Below, piece by piece: positions 26,047 through 34,757 of a DNA stretch of 64,000 bases. The notes beneath the pieces are model-generated. The model was not told the origin of the DNA and ran no database searches. It worked only from the letters and a program-made list of their open reading frames with translations. Source of the DNA: CAWATZ01 sp963784995 (lineage in GTDB: Bacteria > Planctomycetota > Planctomycetia > Gemmatales > Gemmataceae); assembly GCA_963784995.1 (NCBI GenBank), contig CAWATZ010000002.1, positions 372,001 through 436,000 of the forward strand, written 5' to 3'. A program made the translations under genes and the position numbers. Every line of letters starts with the position of its first letter. Position 1 is the stretch's first letter.

Positions 26047-26409
26047 TCAGCTCCCCTTGACGAACTTGTTCGGTGTCCCTTCAAGCGGCCCGCCGGGCGG
26101 GGGACGCCAGAGGACCACGTCCTCGATCTTCCGGGCCAGGGCAAAGTCCTTGTCGGTGATGCCGCCGGCGGAATGCGTTTTCAGCTTCACCCACAGTTTC
26201 CCCCACGTCACCGTCAGGTCGGGATGGTGGTAGGCGGCTTCGGCAAGGTAGCCGATGGCGTTCACCAGCATCAGGGTGGTCGGCCAGCCATCGGTGGTGT
26301 ACTTCCGCCGCAACCAGCCGTCCTCGAGATACCAGGCGGTCAACCCGTGCTCGGCCAGTTTCGCGGGGATTTCCGCATCACTGTAGAGATGCACCGTCTC
26401 GTCGGCCAT
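26047..26409 (-). CDS. phhB: 4a-hydroxytetrahydrobiopterin dehydratase
   Basis: A 120-aa member of the pterin-4a-carbinolamine dehydratase family. The active-site His cluster is present in 'AYHHPDLTVTWGKLWVKLKTHSAGGITDKDFALA', matching the E/A-x-HHP-x5-W...T-H pattern. The family recycles the 4a-carbinolamine formed by aromatic amino acid hydroxylases, though many bacteria carry it without such a hydroxylase, where its role is open. Start ATG 26409 begins a normal-length protein; about 85 codons upstream are open but do not resemble the family. Confidence 0.85.
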   Translation of the reverse strand: MADETVHLYSDAEIPAKLAEHGLTAWYLEDGWLRRKYTTDGWPTTLMLVNAIGYLAEAAYHHPDLTVTWGKLWVKLKTHSAGGITDKDFALARKIEDVVLWRPPPGGPLEGTPNKFVKGS

Positions 26410-26501
26410 GGGAACCTCTCCGGAAGAAACCCGTGCAGTCCCTGTTTCCCGGCAAGTGCCTCCGTCAGCATACAAGGCCAGGGCCAACAAGTCACGGTCG
26501 C

Positions 26502-26765
26502 TCATTCGGAGGAGAGTTTCGGGCTGGCGACTTCTTCGGTCAAGGGCGGTTTCGTTTGGGTTCGCTGCGGTGCGGGAATGCAGAGTTCTCGGGGCCGGAA
26601 GACGAGCGGCGGTTCCGGCACGCTGTGGGTTAGCTGGGCTGGGTCGCACGGCCATTGCGTGTCGGCCTGGATCCCCGCCCGCCAGCTACCGGCCGCGAGC
26701 AGGACCAGGAAGAGGAGGCTGGCCAGAATGCCACCCAGACCGCAAAGAATGCCAAGTCGCTTCAC
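26502..26765 (-). CDS. Small single-pass membrane protein, unknown
   Basis: An 87-aa protein beginning at GTG 26765 with a strong GGAGG ribosome site. One N-terminal membrane helix (LGILCGLGGILASLLFLVLLAAG) is followed by about 55 polar, Pro-rich residues presumably outside the cytoplasm. No known domain recognised. It lies upstream of the pterin dehydratase on the same strand with a 92-bp gap. Confidence 0.5.
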   Translation of the reverse strand: MKRLGILCGLGGILASLLFLVLLAAGSWRAGIQADTQWPCDPAQLTHSVPEPPLVFRPRELCIPAPQRTQTKPPLTEEVASPKLSSE

Positions 26766-26849
26766 GGACCCACCCTCCTCGCAATGGGGACCAAAGCAGG
26801 GCGGACTATAGCCGGGAGGCAAATTCCCGGTCAATCGGAAATGCTTCTC

Positions 26850-26903
26850 CCGTAGGACGGCTCTCCTGAGCCGTCTGGACGGCTCAGGAGAGCCGTCCTA
26901 CGG
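26850..26903. repeat. Perfect inverted repeat, about 26-bp arms
   Basis: An almost loop-free palindrome (CCGTAGGACGGCTCTCCTGA... and its complement) placed between divergent genes at 26765 (minus) and 26975 (plus). May interfere with or influence both promoters. Confidence 0.8.
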
Positions 26904-26974
26904 AAGAAATTGCCCTTGCCAGGCCGAGCCATCCACCGCATACTCCGCTCCGGTCAAGAGAAAGGATCAAGTCC

Positions 26975-27382
26975 ATGCGCAACTTCACCCGCCGCTGCAC
27001 GTCCGGCCTGCTCGGGCTGGGTCTGGTTGGGCTGCTCTGTGGCTGCGGCAACAAGGATGTCGAGCAGCTCCACAAGATCGGCCAGAGAAGCATGAGCAAC
27101 CTTCTGGCTGCCGGGGGCGGCCCCCGCGGCCGGCTGGCCGGCACCGTCAACAGCGTCCGTGGCTCGCTCAGCGAATCGTCCATCGACAGCCGGATCGCTG
27201 TGCGCCTCGCCTGGGACCGGGAGCTGAGCGAGACGTGGATCGAGGTCCAGACCGTCAGTCCCGGCGTGGTGCGGCTGATCGGCCAGGTGCCGCAAGGGGC
27301 TCAGCGCGAACGCGCTTACGATCTGGCTCGGAGCACGATGGGTGTCAACCAGGTCATGAACGAGATCAGCGTCGGACAGTAA
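26975..27382 (+). CDS. BON-domain lipoprotein
   Basis: A 135-aa predicted lipoprotein: basic start, hydrophobic stretch and lipobox-like LLCGC with Cys near residue 24. The C-terminal 85 residues form a BON-like domain: 'SSIDSRIAVRLAWDRELSETWIEVQTVSPGVVRLIGQVP' and 'RAYDLARSTMGVNQVMNEI', the usual helix-strand-strand-helix-strand order. BON domains bind phospholipid or stabilise the envelope. The start has an AAGGA-like site. It converges with the amidohydrolase gene, two bases between stops. Confidence 0.8.
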   Translation: MRNFTRRCTSGLLGLGLVGLLCGCGNKDVEQLHKIGQRSMSNLLAAGGGPRGRLAGTVNSVRGSLSESSIDSRIAVRLAWDRELSETWIEVQTVSPGVVRLIGQVPQGAQRERAYDLARSTMGVNQVMNEISVGQ

Positions 27383-27384
27383 CC

Positions 27385-28710
27385 TCAAGGCTGTCGATAA
27401 ATCACGCCGTTCCTCATGACGAACCGGACCTTGCGCAGGCTCTTGACGTCGCGGGTCGGATCGCCCTCGACGGCGATCAGGTCCGCGGCCAGTCCGGCCT
27501 TGACGGAGCCCAGCTGCTCGCCGAGGTGCAGCGCCCTGGCGGCCACCGACGTGGCCGACTGCAAGGCCCTGGCCGGCTTCATGCCGAACTCCACCATCAG
27601 TTCCAGCTCGCGAGCCCCTTCCCCGTGCGGGAAAACGCCAATGTCGCTGCCGTTGACGATCGTGACGCCCGCTTCCAGCGCCTCCTTGAAACTGGTCCGG
27701 GCTGACTTGACCGGAGCGGGATCGGGACCGACACCGGGACGCCAGCCACGCCGCTTGCTGGTCGCTTCCACCGCCGTCAGCGTCGGACAGAGGGCGACAC
27801 CCCGGCTGGTCATCAGCCGGTAAACCTCCACGTCGCCGCCATAACCATGTTCGATCGTCTCCACACCTGCCAGCGTCGCTCGCTGCATCCCTTCCTTGGT
27901 GGTCGCGTGGGCACTGACCGGAACGCCCGCCAGCCGGGCGGTATCGACGATCAGCTTCAGCTCCTCCTGCGAGAAGATCGGTGCCTTGGGCGTGGTGTCG
28001 GCGTAAACCTTGATGCAGTCAGCCCCTCGACCGATCTGCCCGCGAACGACACGCCGCAGCGCCTCGCCGTCGGCCTCCTCGGCCCCTTGAGGAATGTGCC
28101 ACTCCGGAGCAAAGCCGCGGGGAGCATAGCTGCGGGTCGCAACAATCGCCCGCGTCGCCACCAGCATTCGCGGGCCGGGAATGATCTTCTGCTCGATGGC
28201 CTGCTTCAAACCAACGTCGGCGTACTCCGCCCCCTCGGTGCCCAGATCGCGGATGGTCGTGAAACCGGACTGCAGGTCCAGCCGCAAATGATTGGTCGCC
28301 CGGCACACCCGCAGCGCCAGTGCTTCCTTCAGGACCTGGTCGTCCCAGCTGGCCTCGTCGTAGGAATGGAGCAGAACGTGGGTGTGGGCATCGATCAGTC
28401 CCGGCAGCAAGGTCATGTCCGGCAAGGAGATGGTGCGAGTCTTCTCCGGGGTCTTGACCTCGCCGGCCGGTCCCGCCGCCTCGATCCGGCCGCCGCGCAC
28501 CAGCACGACCCAGCCCTCGTGTACTTCCGGGTGGACGCCATCGAAGACACGAGCCGGCTTGAGCAGCACCGGCTGATTGTCCGCGGCGTCTTGATCCGCA
28601 GCCTCGGCGCGAGTCGGCCGTGACGCGCCCGGCTGGGCTGCGGCTTGCTTGGATTGGCAACCCGTTGAGACAAACGTCAGCGCGAGAACAACCAGGACCA
28701 GACAACGCAT
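27385..28710 (-). CDS. Exported amidohydrolase lipoprotein
   Basis: A 441-aa amidohydrolase-superfamily enzyme. It starts with a lipoprotein signal (LVLVVLALTFVSTGC). Metal ligands are visible in order: 'LIDAHTHVLLH' (H-x-H), a Lys in 'DCIKVYAD', 'PVSAHATTKEG' (His), 'VETIEHGYGGD' (His) and 'GSDIGVFPHG' (Asp). The arrangement and length resemble the Xaa-Pro dipeptidase/imidazolonepropionase-like group, probably with two metals. Substrate unknown. Start ATG 28710 has a strong GGGAGGC site. It is divergent from the sugar isomerase-like gene. Confidence 0.85.
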   Translation of the reverse strand: MRCLVLVVLALTFVSTGCQSKQAAAQPGASRPTRAEAADQDAADNQPVLLKPARVFDGVHPEVHEGWVVLVRGGRIEAAGPAGEVKTPEKTRTISLPDMTLLPGLIDAHTHVLLHSYDEASWDDQVLKEALALRVCRATNHLRLDLQSGFTTIRDLGTEGAEYADVGLKQAIEQKIIPGPRMLVATRAIVATRSYAPRGFAPEWHIPQGAEEADGEALRRVVRGQIGRGADCIKVYADTTPKAPIFSQEELKLIVDTARLAGVPVSAHATTKEGMQRATLAGVETIEHGYGGDVEVYRLMTSRGVALCPTLTAVEATSKRRGWRPGVGPDPAPVKSARTSFKEALEAGVTIVNGSDIGVFPHGEGARELELMVEFGMKPARALQSATSVAARALHLGEQLGSVKAGLAADLIAVEGDPTRDVKSLRKVRFVMRNGVIYRQP

Positions 28711-28768
28711 TGCTGCCTCCCATTGGCGAAAGCCGGGCCGACATCTGCCCGGCGAGGTTCCCTTTGGG

Positions 28769-28774
28769 TACAAT
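28769..28774 (+). promoter_or_regulatory. -10-like TACAAT upstream of the isomerase-like gene
   Basis: TACAAT is 63 bp before ATG 28838, in the divergent gap with the amidohydrolase. No convincing -35 is seen. Confidence 0.35.
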
Positions 28775-28837
28775 CCCGAAAAGACGCTCTTGCGACAAGA
28801 GCCTGCTGAACCCACAAGCCTCCCAAGGATCACGCGC

Positions 28838-29868
28838 ATGACTCCCGAGCAACCTCGTCCCGAAGCAAGCCCCATCGACCGGCGGACGGCCCTGGCTGCG
28901 GCCCTGACCCTCGCGGGCGGCACGGCCGGCCTGGTTTCCGCGGCCGACAAGCAACCCGCCGCCGCTCAACCGGACGCCCGCCGGGGCTCGCCGCGCCGCT
29001 ACGACATGAAGAAGTCGATCAACCTCTGGGCCTTTCCCTATCCGCAGCGGATGACCCTGCGCGAGTGCCTGCAGCTGGCCAAGGACGCCGGTTTCGACGG
29101 CATCGAGCTGAATTACGATCTGGAAAACGACCTGTCGCCGAAGTCCGGCACCAAGGAGTTCCAGGCGATCCGCAAGATGGCCGAGCAGATCGGCATCGCC
29201 ATCAGCGGCGTTTGCTCGTTCCTGTTCTGGCCGTACTCGCTGACCAGCAACGACCCCACCGCCGCGGCAGCGCGGCATGGAGCTGGCCACGAAGATGGTC
29301 CAGGCGGCCCACGACCTGGGGACCGAGAACCTGCTGGTCGTGCCGGGGGCCGTCTACATTCCCTGGCTCAAGGACATACGAGCCGGTGCCCAACGACGTC
29401 TGCGACCGCCGGGCCCGCGAGGCCGTCGGCAAGCTGATGCCCCTGGCCGAGAAGCTCGGCGTTTACCTCAACATCGAGAACATCTTCTTCAACGGCTACC
29501 TGATGACGCCGGGGGAGATGAACGCCTTCGTGGACAGCTTCAAGAGCAAGCACGTCCGCGTCCACTTCGACACCGGCAACATCATGCTGTTCCAGTTCCC
29601 CGAGCACTGGATTCCCATCCTGGGGCAGCGGATCAAGAACGTCCACCTGAAGGAGTTCACCAAGAAAGGGACCGACCACTCGCTGGAATCGTTCCGGCCG
29701 CTGCTGGACGGCACCACCAACTGGCCCGCGGTGACGGATGCGTTCGAGAAGATCGGCTACAAGGGGTATCTGACCTTCGAGTACTTCCATCCATTCCAGC
29801 ATTATCCGGAGGCGCTGATCTATCAGACTTCCGATTCGCTGGATCGGATCCTGGGGAGGAAAGGGTAG
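28838..29868 (+). CDS. Xylose-isomerase-like TIM-barrel protein, two frame breaks
   Basis: A protein of about 343 residues spread over three frames. An N-terminal Tat-like signal (DRRTALAAALTLAGG) precedes 'MTLRECLQLAKDAGFDGIELNYD', the first barrel strands. The frame changes near 29255-29275, and 'MELATKMVQAAHDLGTENLLVVPGAVYIPWLKD' continues in a second frame; near 29372-29382 it changes again, and 'YEPVPNDVCDRRAREAVGKL' through 'VRVHFDTGNIMLF', 'KNVHLKEF' and 'KGYLTFEYF' read in a third. The conserved Glu, Asp, His and Glu metal ligands of AP-endonuclease-2/sugar isomerase families are present. Two one- or two-base errors explain the pattern, but it could also be decaying. Confidence 0.75.
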
Positions 29869-30303
29869 GAGCTCAGGGACCTCACCTTTGACCTTGCCGC
29901 AGCGGCTGCGGCAAGGTTGGGTGCGTTTCGTTTGGGGTGAGTTTGGACCCAGAGAGGGCTTCGTCTCCTCCGGCACGAAAGGGGTCGAGGGACAACAGGA
30001 CACATCGACGAGCTGGCTGCGCTGGTTCCCAGGGGCAACCAGGCAGCATCGTTGCATCGTTGCAGCCAGCCCAGCCGCCCTGCATTGCGTGCATTGCAGT
30101 GCAATGCGTGCAATGACTGCAACGATGCAACGACCAGGAGCTGTCGGCCAGGCTGAGGTCGCCCGGCTCCCATCCCTGGCTCTTCTTCCCGTTCAACCCT
30201 GCCCAACTGCAGCAACTTCTGTCTCGTCTCTCCTATCCCTGGTACACCCCCTGCCGGTGGGAGACGAACTGGGGCCCGAAGCAGAAGAGCAACCGGACAA
30301 CCT
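29869..30303. other. Intergenic region without a gene
   Basis: This 435-bp gap between convergent genes holds a stem-loop at 29892-29916 (CCTTGCCGC/GCGGCAAGG, possible terminator of the isomerase-like gene) and a nested palindrome at 30049-30133. Translated frames here lack ribosome sites and family likeness. Confidence 0.5.
30049..30133. repeat. Nested palindrome
   Basis: Outer arms 30049-30065 and 30117-30133 are exact reverse complements (17 bp, TCGTTGCATCGTTGCAG). Inside, 30083-30115 is itself an almost perfect palindrome built from TGCATTGCG steps. Base composition differs from neighbouring genes. Confidence 0.75.
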
Positions 30304-30975
30304 CTACCCAGCCGCGCTTATCGTGGTCCCACTCTCAGCTAGCAATCGCCTCGCTGCGTTGATTGCTTCCTGGACTGTCCCCTGGTCAAGATTCGGCGGC
30401 GCCAGACCGTGGACAATTGCGGTTCGCCGTTGATGGGTTTCCTCCAGGAAGCGGTAATCCTCTGGGGAGACATTCCCTGTCACGTAGAGTTCACGCACGA
30501 GGAGACCCGGCTGGGCCTCCCCCTTGCTTTGCAACCCGACCTTCTGGGCTAACCGACGGAGCGCCGCCTCAATCCCGGCCCAGGCGAGGACAAACCCAGC
30601 GTGCAAGGCCCCAGCCTGGCTTGCCCGCTGGGCCTCCTCGAGCATCAGGTTGATTTGCTCAAGGGAGGGTTCGCCGAACCTGCGTGCGATCCGCTCGATT
30701 GGGCTTTGCCCATGCAGCAAGACCAGGTCATAACTCCAACCGGGATTCGCACTCACGATTTCCGCACGACGGGGAATGGCCGGATCGGCTTCCAGGCTGG
30801 CACGATCCTCCTTCACCTGGACGAGGACCTTCTCCTCGCCCCGGACTGCCAGAAGATCCACGCCAAAATCCGCGGCGAAAGCCGGGAGCTGGTCAGCCCC
30901 AGGATGCAGTAGGACCACGTAGCCCTCGTCTCGGTACTGTCTGGCGACCTGCTCCAGCTCGTGTTCAAAGTCCAT
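30304..30975 (-). CDS. AHJR-like restriction-endonuclease-fold protein
   Basis: A 223-aa protein. The N-terminal 80 residues (DFEHELEQVARQYRDEGYVV, ADFGVDLLAVRGEEKVLVQVKEDR, GWSYDLVLL) match the archaeal Holliday-junction-resolvase-like REase fold: an early Glu, the Asp in GVDLL, and Q-V-K where the family has E-V-K. The remaining 140 residues are helical and resemble a DUF4145-like/HEPN-type bundle ('HAGFVLAWAGIEAALRRLAQKVG', ending with 'RTAIVHGL', an R-x4-H motif). It starts 4 bp after the stop of the RusA-family gene. DNA or RNA cleavage is inferred from folds only. Confidence 0.6.
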   Translation of the reverse strand: MDFEHELEQVARQYRDEGYVVLLHPGADQLPAFAADFGVDLLAVRGEEKVLVQVKEDRASLEADPAIPRRAEIVSANPGWSYDLVLLHGQSPIERIARRFGEPSLEQINLMLEEAQRASQAGALHAGFVLAWAGIEAALRRLAQKVGLQSKGEAQPGLLVRELYVTGNVSPEDYRFLEETHQRRTAIVHGLAPPNLDQGTVQEAINAARRLLAESGTTISAAG

Positions 30976-30979
30976 GGTT

Positions 30980-31387
30980 TCACTGTGGTAATTGGATGAA
31001 GTCTGGGCCATCCTCAATGCGGAGGTAGAGAAACTGATCTCCTTTGCTGAACGCATCCAGCAGGATCTTCGATCCTCTGCGAATCCGGATCGGAGCATCA
31101 ATGCTGACCTGGATCGTTTCCGAAAAACGGATCTGGCGATCATCCTCGAAGACCAATTTGTTGAGAGAATCCCGGATCGGCTTGACCATGTTGTCGTCGT
31201 CGAGCGGTGGGTCATCTCCCTCGTGGAAGTTGATGAGTGTGAACTTCAACTTTCGGGTCAGCGGCGGATGAGCCCACGATTTCATTGCTTCGATCTTGAT
31301 GGTCGCCTGCCACGCCTTCAGGTTCTTCTTGTCCTTGGTCTGGTATGAGACCGGGGGACCAGGCACGACGAATTCCAGGCGGAGCAT
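30980..31387 (-). CDS. RusA-family Holliday junction resolvase-like protein
   Basis: A 135-aa protein with the RusA pattern: 'LRLEFVVPGPPVSYQ' at the start, and the acidic metal-binding stretch 'DDPPLDDDNMVKPIRDSLN' followed by 'VFEDDRQI', equivalent to the catalytic Asp residues of RusA. RusA enzymes are usually phage-borne resolvases that cut four-way junctions. Here no other phage gene is near; instead the partner gene encodes a second nuclease-like fold. Start ATG 31387 or GTG 31393 are both possible. Confidence 0.8.
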   Translation of the reverse strand: MLRLEFVVPGPPVSYQTKDKKNLKAWQATIKIEAMKSWAHPPLTRKLKFTLINFHEGDDPPLDDDNMVKPIRDSLNKLVFEDDRQIRFSETIQVSIDAPIRIRRGSKILLDAFSKGDQFLYLRIEDGPDFIQLPQ

Positions 31388-31542
31388 GAACACGGGCCCC
31401 CTCGCCGGAGATTCCCTCCCGACCCTGGGTGGGAACCGTTCTCAGACAAGGTAAGGTATCAGACGGCGTGAACAGCGCCAACCCCCCCAGCACGCCCGCG
31501 CACTGCTCGTCGGTCGGCAGCGGAGGATTGTTGCCACAGACT

Positions 31543-32382
31543 CTATTCCACAAAGTCCACGTTGACCGCCGACGGAATGACCCCAGCCCGGTGGCCCTCC
31601 GCCAGCAGCCGCCGCACCGCCTCCCGACCACGAGCGCCATAGTCCAGCGTCCACTCGTTGACGTACATGCCCACAAAGCGATCCGCCAGGCCCCGATCCA
31701 TGTCCCGAGCGTACTTCAAGGCGTAAGTGAGAGCCTCGGCCCGGTGGTCCAGCGAATAGCGGATGCTCTCCTTGAGCAAGCGGCTGATCTGCCGAATGGT
31801 TTCGGGGCCCAGATCGCGGCGGACCACGTTGCCGCCCAGCGGCAGCGGCAAGCCGGTGCGCTCCTGCCACCAGACACCCAGGTCGATCACCAGCTTCAGC
31901 CCCTGGTTCTGGAACGTCAGCTGCCCCTCATGGATGATCAGCCCCGCCTCGTGCCGGCCCTCGGCCACGGAAGCGATGATCTGGTCGAACGGCAGCACGT
32001 CGTGGCTGAACCCCTCCGGCAACAGCAGCCGCAGGGCCAGGAACGCCGTGGTCATGGTCCCGGGAACGGCGATCTTCACCTTCTTCAAGTCGGCCACGCT
32101 CAGGGGCTTTCGCGCCACCACCATCGGCCCGTAGCGGTCGCCCATGCTGCAGCCGCTCGGCAGCAGGGCGTACCTGTCCAGCAGATGAGCATAGGCGTGG
32201 ATGCTGACGGCAGTGACCTCCAGCTCGCCGCGCAGGGCCCGGCGGTTCAGGGTCTCGATGTCCTGCAGCTCGTGCCGGAATTGCAGGTCGCCGGTGTCGA
32301 TCTTGTTGTGGGCCAGGGCGTAGAACATGAAGGCGTCGTCGGGGTCAGGACTATGGCCGACGGTGATCAGTCGCTTGCTCAT
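31543..32382 (-). CDS. mqnD: MqnD-like periplasmic-binding-fold enzyme
   Basis: A 279-aa protein of the MqnA/MqnD family. The N-terminal motif 'GHSPDPDDAFMFYALA' corresponds to the SP-x-PNDTF motif of 1,4-dihydroxy-6-naphthoate synthase, and 'VAVPGTMTTAFLALRLLLPEG'-type and 'GLIIHEGQLTFQNQGLKLVIDLG' segments are typical. The enzyme acts in the futalosine route to menaquinone. No other pathway gene is in view. ATG 32382 is chosen because it starts right before the family match; codons up to 32439 are open. Confidence 0.7.
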   Translation of the reverse strand: MSKRLITVGHSPDPDDAFMFYALAHNKIDTGDLQFRHELQDIETLNRRALRGELEVTAVSIHAYAHLLDRYALLPSGCSMGDRYGPMVVARKPLSVADLKKVKIAVPGTMTTAFLALRLLLPEGFSHDVLPFDQIIASVAEGRHEAGLIIHEGQLTFQNQGLKLVIDLGVWWQERTGLPLPLGGNVVRRDLGPETIRQISRLLKESIRYSLDHRAEALTYALKYARDMDRGLADRFVGMYVNEWTLDYGARGREAVRRLLAEGHRAGVIPSAVNVDFVE

Positions 32383-32479
32383 GGAATGAGCCCGGACGGC
32401 AGCCGGGAGCCAGGGGAAAGGGTGGGACATCAGGATCAACGATGGAACCGCCGGAGCGGGCCGGGCATAACAGGGCCAC

Positions 32480-32950
32480 TTAGCGAAACGCCAGGCGCAC
32501 TTCCGGCTTGAGCAGGAGCATCAGGGCCCACAGGCCGGCAAGCTGACCCAGGCCCACACAGCCGGCACAGGAGATACACGGAATGCAGGCCACCACGGCA
32601 CCCGTCATCACCAGCCCGTACGAACGCAGCGCTTTCAGCCGGCTGCCGGCCACGATCACCAGCAGGGCCGCTCCGAACGACAGGGCCGACCAGAGTGCGG
32701 AGACAACCGGGACGAGCTTGATGATCTCGGCCTGGCCTCCCTTGAGGAAACCGGGCAAATGGAGGCGTTCCAGCTGGGCTTCCCGTTCCTCAAAGGTCAT
32801 CCGCCAGGACTGGACCGTGCTGCCGACCAGGTACAGCGACAGCAGCAGGTTGAAGATCCCCACCCGCTGCAGCACCTGGCCCGGCAACCGTGTTTTCTCC
32901 TGGACATCCAAGGTGTCTCCTGGACTCGGCTCGGCTGGGCTCGTGCTCAT
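32480..32950 (-). CDS. Small multi-pass membrane protein
   Basis: A 156-aa protein with an N-terminal polar 30 residues and about four membrane helices (VGIFNLLLSLYLVGSTV, LVPVVSALWSALSFGAALLVIV, YGLVMTGAVVACIPCISCAGCVGLGQLAGLWALMLLL). The third helix region carries Cys and small residues. Function unknown; the plan is common in Planctomycetes. It is upstream of the MqnD-like gene on the same strand with a gap of 97 bp. Confidence 0.75.
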   Translation of the reverse strand: MSTSPAEPSPGDTLDVQEKTRLPGQVLQRVGIFNLLLSLYLVGSTVQSWRMTFEEREAQLERLHLPGFLKGGQAEIIKLVPVVSALWSALSFGAALLVIVAGSRLKALRSYGLVMTGAVVACIPCISCAGCVGLGQLAGLWALMLLLKPEVRLAFR

Positions 32951-32993
32951 CTTCGCTCTCTCCGGAATTGTCCCGGTTCCTGCAAATTGTCGT

Positions 32994-32999
32994 ATTGTA
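32994..32999 (-). promoter_or_regulatory. -10-like TACAAT upstream of the small membrane protein
   Basis: On the minus strand TACAAT lies 43 bp before ATG 32950. The divergent 370-bp gap (32951-33321) to the helicase also contains GTGAAC...GTTCAC at 33123-33148; no further gene is visible in it. Confidence 0.35.
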
Positions 33000-33321
33000 C
33001 GTCTCGGCCGGGGAAAGCGAAGTCCCGGACCCGGCACCACCGGACCGCGATTGACCACCCGCGGCTCGTTTGGACGCGAATGGCACTGGACAGGAAATCC
33101 GTCAGGGTTTACACTGAAGGTAGAGTGAACAAGCGCAAAGAGTTCACACTTGGGCTGTTCGAGAAGCATTCAAAAGGAGGGCGAACCTCGGGCCAGAGCG
33201 AATTTACAGAGGGGTGCCTGAAGCAGAAAACCGGCGCCAACCATAACCACCTGGCACGAGTCCCGTCCTCCCAATCATCGACTTCCCGGACAGCGTGTCC
33301 TACCACGTTTGGGAGGTTTGT

Positions 33322-34563
33322 TTGACGAGTGCAGCTCTCATGGAACCCGCGACCGGGTTCCGATCCCTTGGTCTTTCCGCTGATCTGCTGGGTTCTCTCG
33401 ATCGGGTGGGCTATCTGGAGCCGACACCCATTCAGGCCGCGTTGATTCCCGAAGCCCTCAAGGGCCGGGACGTGATCGGGCAGGCCCAGACCGGCACCGG
33501 CAAGACCGCTTCCTTTGTGCTTCCCTTCCTGCAAACCTGGCGCGAAGTCCATCCCGGCCCCCAGGCAATTGTCCTGGCGCCGACCCGGGAGCTGGTCGTT
33601 CAGGTTGCGCAGGAGGCAGCCACGCTGTGTCCGTTTCCGGAGTGCCGGATCTTACCGATTTACGGCGGCGAGCGCTTTCGCCAGCAGCTCACCCAGCTCA
33701 AGCGCGGCTGTGGCCTCGTTGTCGGCACCCCCGGACGAATCCTCGACCATCTCTCGCGCGGCACCCTGAACCTGAGCCAGGTCAAGTACGTGGTCCTCGA
33801 CGAGGCCGACCGGATGCTCGACATCGGTTTCCGGCCCGACATCGAGCGAATCCTCCGCCGCTGTCCCACCCAACGGCAAACGTTCCTCCTCTCGGCCACC
33901 CTGCCGCCGCCCGTGCTGCGGCTGGCCCAACGCTACATGATCGAGCCGCTCAACATTAACCTGTCTCCTGAAAAGGTGACGGTCGAAACGATCCGCCAGT
34001 CCTTCGTCACCGTGGACGAGGATCGCAAGCTGGAGGTGCTGATCCGCGTGTTCGATCGCGAGGAGCCGAGGCAGTGCATCATCTTCGTCGAGCGCAAGCG
34101 CTGGGCGGAAGACCTGTACCGGATGCTCCGCGTGCATCGCAAGCGCGTGGCCATGATGCACGGCGACCTGCCGCAACCGATGCGCAACCGGATCATGCAG
34201 GGCTTCCGGGACGGCAAGATCGTCTACCTGGTGGCCACCGACGTGGTCGGACGCGGCATCGACGTCAAGAACATCTCGCACGTGATCAACTACGATCTGC
34301 CGGATGATCCGGATAACTACGTTCACCGGATCGGCCGGACGGGCCGGATCGGCGCGGACGGGGTGGCCGTGTCGTTCGTCACGCCCGAACAGGGCAAGCA
34401 ACTGACCGCCATCGAAACCTTGATCAACCTGCAGGTCGAGGAGATCCGCTTCGACGACTTCCAGGCGTACCGGCCGCGGACCAACCCGAAGGAAGACTCA
34501 ACACCCAAACCGGCCGCGCCGGTCTTCGGCCGGAGGGTCAAGCGGTACAGCAAGCGGCTGTGA
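33322..34563 (+). CDS. DEAD-box RNA helicase
   Basis: A 413-aa helicase with the full motif set: Q motif (GYLEPTPIQ), I (AQTGTGKT), Ia (PTRELVVQ), GG, TPGR, II (LDEADRML), III (SATLPPP), IV (IIFVERKR), V (ATDVVGRGID) and VI (HRIGRTGR). It unwinds RNA duplexes using ATP, as in ribosome assembly or cold adaptation. The C-terminal tail is short and basic. TTG 33322 is placed five bases after GGGAGG; ATG 33340 is the alternative but is 23 bp from that site. A 370-bp leader is consistent with regulated expression. Confidence 0.93.
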   Translation: MTSAALMEPATGFRSLGLSADLLGSLDRVGYLEPTPIQAALIPEALKGRDVIGQAQTGTGKTASFVLPFLQTWREVHPGPQAIVLAPTRELVVQVAQEAATLCPFPECRILPIYGGERFRQQLTQLKRGCGLVVGTPGRILDHLSRGTLNLSQVKYVVLDEADRMLDIGFRPDIERILRRCPTQRQTFLLSATLPPPVLRLAQRYMIEPLNINLSPEKVTVETIRQSFVTVDEDRKLEVLIRVFDREEPRQCIIFVERKRWAEDLYRMLRVHRKRVAMMHGDLPQPMRNRIMQGFRDGKIVYLVATDVVGRGIDVKNISHVINYDLPDDPDNYVHRIGRTGRIGADGVAVSFVTPEQGKQLTAIETLINLQVEEIRFDDFQAYRPRTNPKEDSTPKPAAPVFGRRVKRYSKRL

Positions 34564-34567
34564 TTTT

Positions 34568-34712
34568 CTCCCCGCTCCCCTTGTGGGAGAGAGGTTGGGG
34601 GTGAGGGGAAGGGCTGCTTGATTTATCGTTTCGCGCTGGGCCGACTGAGCGCGAAACGATAAATCGAAGAACCCCTCACCCCCAACCCCTCTCCCACAAG
34701 GGGAGAGGGGAG
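34568..34712. repeat. 145-bp palindromic repeat between convergent genes
   Basis: Arms of about 65 bp include CTCCCCTTGTGGGAGAG... and an inner ATTTATCGTTTCGCGCT/AGCGCGAAACGATAAAT pair. The outer part, with CCCCTCACCCCCAACCCCTC, resembles a palindromic repeat found between genes in many bacteria. It probably ends transcription of both the helicase and trmB. Confidence 0.85.
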
Positions 34713-34757
34713 AATGCCCGTGTCACGGTTTCTTGATCGACACCAACGACCCCTCCC

